Origin: Rhodobacterales bacterium
Lineage (GTDB): Bacteria; Pseudomonadota; Alphaproteobacteria; Rhodobacterales; Rhodobacteraceae
Reading direction: 5' to 3'
Length of the DNA stretch: 10,890 bases
Assembly (NCBI GenBank): GCA_013298675.1
Contig: JAAFIJ010000063.1
Span: 1-10,890, forward strand
Shown: piece after piece, positions 6,356 through 10,890 of the stretch
Layout: each line of letters starts with the position of its first letter
How positions within the stretch are numbered: position 1 is the first letter of the stretch
Made by a program: the position numbers and the translations under genes
Notes under the pieces: generated by a model
Seen by the model: only the letters and a program-made list of their open reading frames with translations
Database searches by the model: none
Told to the model about the DNA's origin: nothing

Positions 6356-6362
6356 AAGGAGG
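6356..6362 (+). promoter_or_regulatory. Shine-Dalgarno that decides the methyltransferase start
   Basis: AAAGGAGG lies around 6355-6362, five bases before the ATG at 6368. A GTG in the same frame at 6365 would be only two bases away, too close to use, so initiation at the ATG is preferred. Confidence 0.7.
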
Positions 6363-6367
6363 CGGTG

Positions 6368-7264
6368 ATGGCGCTGATAACACTTTTGGACGGCGGCATG
6401 GGGCAGGAGTTGGTCGCACGTTCTGGCGATGAACCGACCCCCCTTTGGGCCACCCGTGTGATGATCGACCATCCTGGCATGGTGCGCGATATCCACACCG
6501 ACTATTTTGCTGCCGGTGCCAGCCTTGCCACCACCAACACCTATGCGATCCATCATGACCGCTTGGTCGGGTTTGGTCTGGACCCGATGTTCCATGCCCT
6601 TCATCTTCGCGCCTTGGTCGAGGCGCATGAGGCACGCGCGCTCCATGGACGGGGCAAGATTGCCGGGTCAATGGGGCCGCTTCAGGCAAGTTACCGCCCT
6701 GAACTGACCGAGCCCTTGGCCCAAGCCACACCGAAATATGCCGAAATTGCCGCGATCTTGGGCCCGCATGTGGATGTCATTTTGTGCGAAACCATGGCGT
6801 CGATCGAGATGGCCGCCGGGGCTGCTGCTGGCGCGCAGGCCTCAGGCAAACCTGTTTGGCTGTCGATCAGTGTCGACGATCATGACGGTAGCAAACTTCG
6901 TTCGGGAGAGCCCGTTTCAGATCTTGCACGCGTCATCAGCACCTATCCTGTGGCGGCGGTTTTGGCCAATTGTTCTGTTCCGGAATCGATGAGCGCTGCG
7001 ATGACCGCGTTTGCCGCCTTTGGGCTGCCATTCGGGGCCTATGCCAATGGCTTTACCCATATTTCTGGCAACTTTTTGAAAAACGCGCCGACGGTCAAAG
7101 AATTGACCCACCGTCACGATTTGACGCCAGAAAAATACACCGAATTTGCCATGGGTTGGGTCGCACAAGGTGCCACGATCGTCGGAGGCTGCTGTGAAGT
7201 GGGCCCGGCGCATATCCGCCACCTCGCCGATGCGCTTCGCACCGCAGGTCACCAAATCGCATGA
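6368..7264 (+). CDS. homocysteine S-methyltransferase family protein (Bmt/BHMT-like)
   Basis: The 298-residue product has the (beta/alpha)8 barrel of Zn-dependent homocysteine methyltransferases. It begins with LLDGGMGQEL (6-15), then TTNTYA (55-60), IAGSMGPL (98-105), VILCETM (137-143), the first Zn cysteine in ANCS (C202) and the pair GGCC (C275, C276). These enzymes make methionine from homocysteine and a methyl donor such as glycine betaine, S-methylmethionine or dimethylsulfoniopropionate; the donor is not readable. Roseobacters carry such genes in methylated-compound metabolism, so a betaine donor is plausible. The start is set by AAAGGAGG five bases upstream. Its stop overlaps the rluA start (ATGA), so the two are one transcription unit. 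I see no SAM or SAH riboswitch in the 115 bases upstream. Confidence 0.88.
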   Translation: MALITLLDGGMGQELVARSGDEPTPLWATRVMIDHPGMVRDIHTDYFAAGASLATTNTYAIHHDRLVGFGLDPMFHALHLRALVEAHEARALHGRGKIAGSMGPLQASYRPELTEPLAQATPKYAEIAAILGPHVDVILCETMASIEMAAGAAAGAQASGKPVWLSISVDDHDGSKLRSGEPVSDLARVISTYPVAAVLANCSVPESMSAAMTAFAAFGLPFGAYANGFTHISGNFLKNAPTVKELTHRHDLTPEKYTEFAMGWVAQGATIVGGCCEVGPAHIRHLADALRTAGHQIA

Positions 7265-7914
7265 CGGTTGATTTTGTCTACCTGCCGCCGGACGTGCCTT
7301 TGTCGATCCTGCATCAGGACAAGCACATCATCGTGGTCGACAAACCGTCGGGTTTGCTGTCGGTCCCGGGCAAGTTGGAAGGGCGCAACGATTGCATGCA
7401 TTCGCGTTTGATGGCGCAGCACTGGGATGCGCTTTTGGTGCACCGGCTTGATTGTGACACCTCTGGCATCATGATCTTTGCGCGCACAAAACAGGCGCAA
7501 GGGTTTTTGGGGCAGCAGTTTGAAAACCGCATCGCCAAAAAGACCTATGTCGCGCGGGTCTGGGGCCAAGTGGCTGAAGACAAGGGCCATATCGATCTGC
7601 CGATTGCGACTGACTGGCCGAACCGACCTAAGCAGCGCATCAGCCATGAGGAGGGTCGCCCTGCGCAGACCGATTGGCATGTAACCGCGCGCTTGCCCGA
7701 TGAAACCCGTGTTGAACTGTCGCCCAGAACTGGCCGCAGCCACCAGTTGCGTTTGCATATGCTTGCACTTGGTCACCCGATTTTGGGCGATCCCTTTTAC
7801 GCAGAAGGGGCCGCGCGCGCCTATCCGCGCCTGATGCTGCATGCCCAAACCTTGGCGCTTCATCATCCGGGCACGCAAGACTGGGTCAGCTTTAGCGCCC
7901 CCTGTCCGTTTTGA
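7261..7914 (+). CDS. rluA: RluA family pseudouridine synthase
   Basis: The 217-residue product makes pseudouridine in structured RNA. It aligns by eye with E. coli RluA over its whole length: VVDKPSGLLSVPGKLEG, the catalytic motif HRLDCDTSG with Asp64 at the same residue number as in E. coli, KKTYVARVWG, DLPIATDWPNRPKQR, TGRSHQLRLHMLALGHPILG and PRLMLHAQTLALHHP. E. coli RluA modifies 23S rRNA U746 and U32 of several tRNAs; the long identity in the DWPNRPKQ region supports the RluA subgroup rather than RluC/D, and there is no S4 domain. The ATG overlaps the preceding stop by four bases. No clear terminator follows. Confidence 0.9.
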   Translation: MTVDFVYLPPDVPLSILHQDKHIIVVDKPSGLLSVPGKLEGRNDCMHSRLMAQHWDALLVHRLDCDTSGIMIFARTKQAQGFLGQQFENRIAKKTYVARVWGQVAEDKGHIDLPIATDWPNRPKQRISHEEGRPAQTDWHVTARLPDETRVELSPRTGRSHQLRLHMLALGHPILGDPFYAEGAARAYPRLMLHAQTLALHHPGTQDWVSFSAPCPF

Positions 7915-8020
7915 TCCCATTCTTTTGTTAAGTTGTTGACGTATTTCGGCGTTAACCTAGTCTAAATGTGCTGCTCCCATGTTGGGCAGATCGATGAAGG
8001 TCAAACAAGGAGCCCTGCCG

Positions 8021-9646
8021 TTGAACTTGCGCCAGATGTTTGAGTTTCGCTACGCCTTGCTGACTTGGCCGTTGATCCTGGTCGTAGTTTGCTTTGGCCT
8101 CGCAGGGATTTTCACGGACTATCAAAGCTTGTTCGTGGGGGTTGGCGCGGTTTTTGCCGCCATTGCGGCGCTTGGTGTGCATGATCTGACGCAAACGCGA
8201 CATGCAATTTTGCGCAACTATCCGGTCGCTGCTCACTTGCGGTTTATCTTGGAAAAGATTCGCCCCGAAATCCGGCAGTATTTCTTTGAAGCTGATACAG
8301 ATGGCACCCCCTTTCCGCGCGATGCACGTGCGATGGTCTATCAGCGCGCTAAGCGCGAGTTGGACAAGCGCCCTTTTGGCACGCAAAAAGATGTCTATGC
8401 GGAACAGTATGAATGGCTTCACCATTCCATCGCTCCCCGCCCGCCGGTGCCTCTCAGTGATATGCGGGTCGAAGTTGGGGCGTCTTGCGCGCAGCCCTAT
8501 CGTACATCGCTGTTGAATATTTCAGCAATGAGTTATGGCGCATTGTCGGCCAATGCAGTCTTGTCGTTGAACAAAGGCGCGCAACAGGGTGGCTTTTTCC
8601 ATGACACGGGCGAGGGCGGCGTGTCACCCCATCACCGCGTGCATGGCGGTGATCTGGTATGGGAAGTGGGGTCAGGTTATTTTGGCTGTCGCGGCGATGA
8701 CGCTGGCTTTGATCCACAAAAATTCCGCGAAACTGCCGGCGACCCACAGATCAAGATGGTGGAACTAAAGCTGAGCCAAGGGGCAAAGCCCGGGCATGGT
8801 GGGGTTTTGCCCGCGGCTAAGGTGACAGCCGAAATCGCGGCGATCCGCGGTGTCCCGATGGGTCAAGACTGCGTGTCACCCGCGCATCATTCGGCGTTTT
8901 CAACACCCGTTGGGCTGCTGGAATTTGTCGCACAAATGCGCGAATTGTCGGGTGGAAAGCCAGCGGGATTTAAGCTGTGCATCGGCCACCCGTGGGAATT
9001 TCTGGCGATTTGCAAAGCCATGGTGCAAACCGGAATGACCCCGGATTTTATCGTGATTGATGGAAAAGAGGGCGGAACAGGCGCCGCTCCGGTCGAATTT
9101 ATGGATCACATCGGCATGCCGATGCGCGACGGTCTGACCTTTGCGCATAATGCGCTGGTCGGAATTGGGATGCGCGACAGGGTGCGCATTGGCGCGGCAG
9201 GCAAAATAGCCTCGGCCTATGATATGGCGCGGGTTTTGGCGCTGGGCGCTGATTGGTGCAACTCGGCGCGTGGGTTCATGTTTGCCGTGGGCTGTATTCA
9301 AGCGCAGTCGTGCCATACAGGGCATTGTCCAACTGGAGTCACCTCGCAAGACCCCGCACGGCAAAGGGCGATCGTTGTGCCTGACAAAGCCGAACGCGTG
9401 GCGAACTATCACCGCAATACCTTGCACGCCTTGTCAGAACTGGTCGCGGCGGCGGGCATAGATCATCCAGCCGACCTAAAACCACACCACTTTTTACGTC
9501 GTGCCTCATCTGACAGAGTGATTTCTTTTGCCGAACAGTATGAACAACTGACCCCGGGGCAATTGCTGCTTGATCCCAAATCGTCGCCGCGATTCGGCGC
9601 TGCTTGGTCGGCAGCTCAAGCCGACAGCTTTGCTTACCGCGCTTAA
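8021..9646 (+). CDS. FMN-binding glutamate synthase-like protein, membrane anchored
   Basis: The 541-residue product holds the FMN-binding domain of the glutamate synthase large subunit without the glutamine amidotransferase part. Two hydrophobic helices at about 11-31 and 37-53 anchor it to the membrane. Motifs follow: MSYGALS (170-176), TGEGG, SQGAKPGHGG (252-261), DGKEGGTGAAP (347-357), and the 3Fe-4S cysteines C425, C431, C436 in the exact C-x5-C-x4-C spacing of GltB. Such stand-alone proteins are common in proteobacteria, but their substrate is mostly unknown; ammonia transfer from glutamine is unlikely without the amidotransferase. Start: AAGGAG at 8007-8012 is eight bases from a TTG at 8021, while ATGs at 7979 and 7994 in the same frame lack a Shine-Dalgarno. 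A weak TTGACG promoter element lies near 7937. Convergent with the next gene. Confidence 0.88.
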   Translation: MNLRQMFEFRYALLTWPLILVVVCFGLAGIFTDYQSLFVGVGAVFAAIAALGVHDLTQTRHAILRNYPVAAHLRFILEKIRPEIRQYFFEADTDGTPFPRDARAMVYQRAKRELDKRPFGTQKDVYAEQYEWLHHSIAPRPPVPLSDMRVEVGASCAQPYRTSLLNISAMSYGALSANAVLSLNKGAQQGGFFHDTGEGGVSPHHRVHGGDLVWEVGSGYFGCRGDDAGFDPQKFRETAGDPQIKMVELKLSQGAKPGHGGVLPAAKVTAEIAAIRGVPMGQDCVSPAHHSAFSTPVGLLEFVAQMRELSGGKPAGFKLCIGHPWEFLAICKAMVQTGMTPDFIVIDGKEGGTGAAPVEFMDHIGMPMRDGLTFAHNALVGIGMRDRVRIGAAGKIASAYDMARVLALGADWCNSARGFMFAVGCIQAQSCHTGHCPTGVTSQDPARQRAIVVPDKAERVANYHRNTLHALSELVAAAGIDHPADLKPHHFLRRASSDRVISFAEQYEQLTPGQLLLDPKSSPRFGAAWSAAQADSFAYRA

Positions 9647-9713
9647 GGGACAACTGGTGACGCCGCCAATTTGGCATCGATGACGTCCCGTTACCAAGCT
9701 TTGCGCCGACCCC

Positions 9714-10890
9714 TTAAAGTGTCAGGGCCAGTTTGCGACCCTCGTGAAACGCATATGCCGCCAGTCTGGGGGCGGCGCAATCGCCTATGCGGTAGGTCGC
9801 CTTGCCGGCAAAATTGTCGGGAAAGGGATCAAAGGCGCGATTGGTTGTGGCCATTACAAGTGCTGATGCGGCGATGGTCTCGTCGTGTCCGGTCAAAAGG
9901 TTACCGACCGTTACGCCATTGCCATGCCAACGCCGAATGACATGTTCGGTCAGCATCCGCGTACCCAGATGACCCAAACGTTTGCGCGCGGCCCCGTCTG
10001 CGGCGGTACGGGCAACCTCTTTGCCCACAAACGGGTCGGGCGTGACGATGATCACCTTTTTGCCTTGTTCGGCCAAGGCCCAGGCTGTGCCCACACCGCG
10101 CCAATTGCCGCCCTCATCATAGACAATCACCGTGTCACCCAGCCGTGCCTCACGCCGCATGACGGCTTCGGGCGACCAAACGCCTCCAAGTTCCAGCCCC
10201 GGCAAATTGGCCTCATTTGGCATCCAGCGCTGAAACCCGCTTTCGTCGGGCAACGATCCCGTTGCCAGGATCACCACCTCTGCCGGATGTGCGGCAATTT
10301 CGTCTTCGTCCAAATATGTGTTGCAACGCAGGGTCGCGCCAAGCGTTTCCAACTGCCGTTCATACCACTGCAAAAGATCAAGGATCTGCGCGCGCCGTGG
10401 CTGCATTCCGGCCAATCGAAACTGCCCTCCCGTCACAGGTAATGCTTCAACAATTTCGACCCTGTGCCCACGTTCGGCGGCGACGCGTGCCGCCTCAAGC
10501 CCAGCAGGTCCAGCACCAACCACAAGAACGGATTTGGGCTGTTCCGCCTTGGTGAACCGGTCGCCGCCCCATTCCCATTCGCGCCCCACCGAAGGGTTGA
10601 TCAAGCATGAAATCCAATAGTCGCGGCTGCGTCTGCCCCAACACATCTGATTGCAGGAAATGCAGCCACGAATATCCTCGACGCGCCCTTGGGTGGTTTT
10701 GCGCGCCAAATGCGGGTCGGCAATTTGCCCGCGCACGATAGACACCAAATCCGCCTCACCGCTGGCGATGATGGTTTCAGCGTTGTCGGGCGTGCGCACG
10801 CCCGCCTCAGATGTGATGGCTGCGTGTCTGACGATGCTTTTCAGCTGGGCGGTCAAAGGAGTCGTTAGTTTTTCACCAAAAGGAAACGTC
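9714..10890 (-). CDS. FAD/4Fe-4S oxidoreductase of the TMADH/dienoyl-CoA reductase superfamily, C-terminal part
   Basis: The frame is open to the window edge, so the N-terminus is missing; 391 residues are visible. The fragment begins at the end of the FMN TIM barrel (GEADLVSIVRGQIADPHLARK). It then carries a 4Fe-4S site with C76, C79, C83 and C95 in C-x2-C-x3-C-x11-C spacing, the FAD Rossmann motif VVGAGPAGLEAARVAAERGH (GAGPAG at 125-130) and a second nucleotide domain. That second domain reads VIVYDEGGNWRGVG instead of a clear GxGxxG. Full-length relatives are about 650-700 residues and include 2,4-dienoyl-CoA reductase, trimethylamine/dimethylamine and histamine dehydrogenases and N-methylproline demethylase. 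The degenerate second motif points to the amine dehydrogenase side, but the catalytic barrel is outside the window and the substrate is open. Translation starts inside this fragment, such as the TTG at 10856, are not genuine. Confidence 0.85.
   Translation of the reverse strand, partial: TFPFGEKLTTPLTAQLKSIVRHAAITSEAGVRTPDNAETIIASGEADLVSIVRGQIADPHLARKTTQGRVEDIRGCISCNQMCWGRRSRDYWISCLINPSVGREWEWGGDRFTKAEQPKSVLVVGAGPAGLEAARVAAERGHRVEIVEALPVTGGQFRLAGMQPRRAQILDLLQWYERQLETLGATLRCNTYLDEDEIAAHPAEVVILATGSLPDESGFQRWMPNEANLPGLELGGVWSPEAVMRREARLGDTVIVYDEGGNWRGVGTAWALAEQGKKVIIVTPDPFVGKEVARTAADGAARKRLGHLGTRMLTEHVIRRWHGNGVTVGNLLTGHDETIAASALVMATTNRAFDPFPDNFAGKATYRIGDCAAPRLAAYAFHEGRKLALTL

Noticed and set aside
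6253..6367. SAM or SAH riboswitch upstream of the homocysteine methyltransferase gene
   Set aside because: The interval is short and I found no recognisable riboswitch core or terminator/antiterminator pair.
7249..7920. 223-residue minus strand frame opposite rluA
   Set aside because: It is the antisense shadow of rluA, whose whole-length match and catalytic motif identify the real coding strand.
9642..9717. TTAAGGG/CCCTTAA complementary pair around the convergent stop codons as a terminator
   Set aside because: The arms are seven bases and more than 55 bases apart and simply reflect TAA stops flanked by similar bases; no compact hairpin was found.

Overview
The window looks like a chromosomal core region of a marine-type alphaproteobacterium, most likely Rhodobacterales (Roseobacter group). 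This rests on protein character (TrxB, Lgt, MidA/DUF185, an UbiK-like BMFP protein, an FMN-binding GltB-like protein), moderately high GC with GC-rich third codon positions, and gene order as I remember it from that group; no database was searched. I see no mobile element, CRISPR array, tRNA, rRNA or phage gene.

Left part (1-1792). The 3' end of an unidentified + strand gene is followed by a compact hairpin and then thioredoxin reductase (trxB, minus). Divergent from trxB is an Lrp/AsnC-type regulator. The shared intergenic region holds an AT-rich dyad that could be its operator.

Middle left (1793-2615) has no large gene but is not empty. On the minus strand I read a probable 6S RNA (ssrS) with its own intrinsic terminator, and a 50-residue basic protein gene with a strong Shine-Dalgarno sequence and a terminator. 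Upstream of the latter is an AT-rich block with three consecutive dyads.

Centre (2616-5743). lgt, a MidA/NDUFAF7-like methyltransferase gene and pgeF form a minus strand operon with overlapping stop and start codons. A small UbiK/BMFP gene diverges from it. The operon mixes lipoprotein maturation, a possible respiratory complex I assembly factor and a peptidoglycan or nucleoside quality-control enzyme; the UbiK-like protein would act in ubiquinone synthesis.

Right part (5824-10890). A VOC-fold protein of unknown function (minus) diverges from a + strand pair: a homocysteine S-methyltransferase overlapping rluA by ATGA. Next is an FMN/Fe-S glutamate-synthase-like membrane-anchored protein (+). 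The window ends inside a minus strand flavin/4Fe-4S oxidoreductase of the trimethylamine dehydrogenase/2,4-dienoyl-CoA reductase superfamily, of which only the C-terminal 391 residues are present.

I found no convincing new multi-gene system. The most useful additions are the 6S RNA, the 50-residue gene, the dyad cluster and two start-site corrections.
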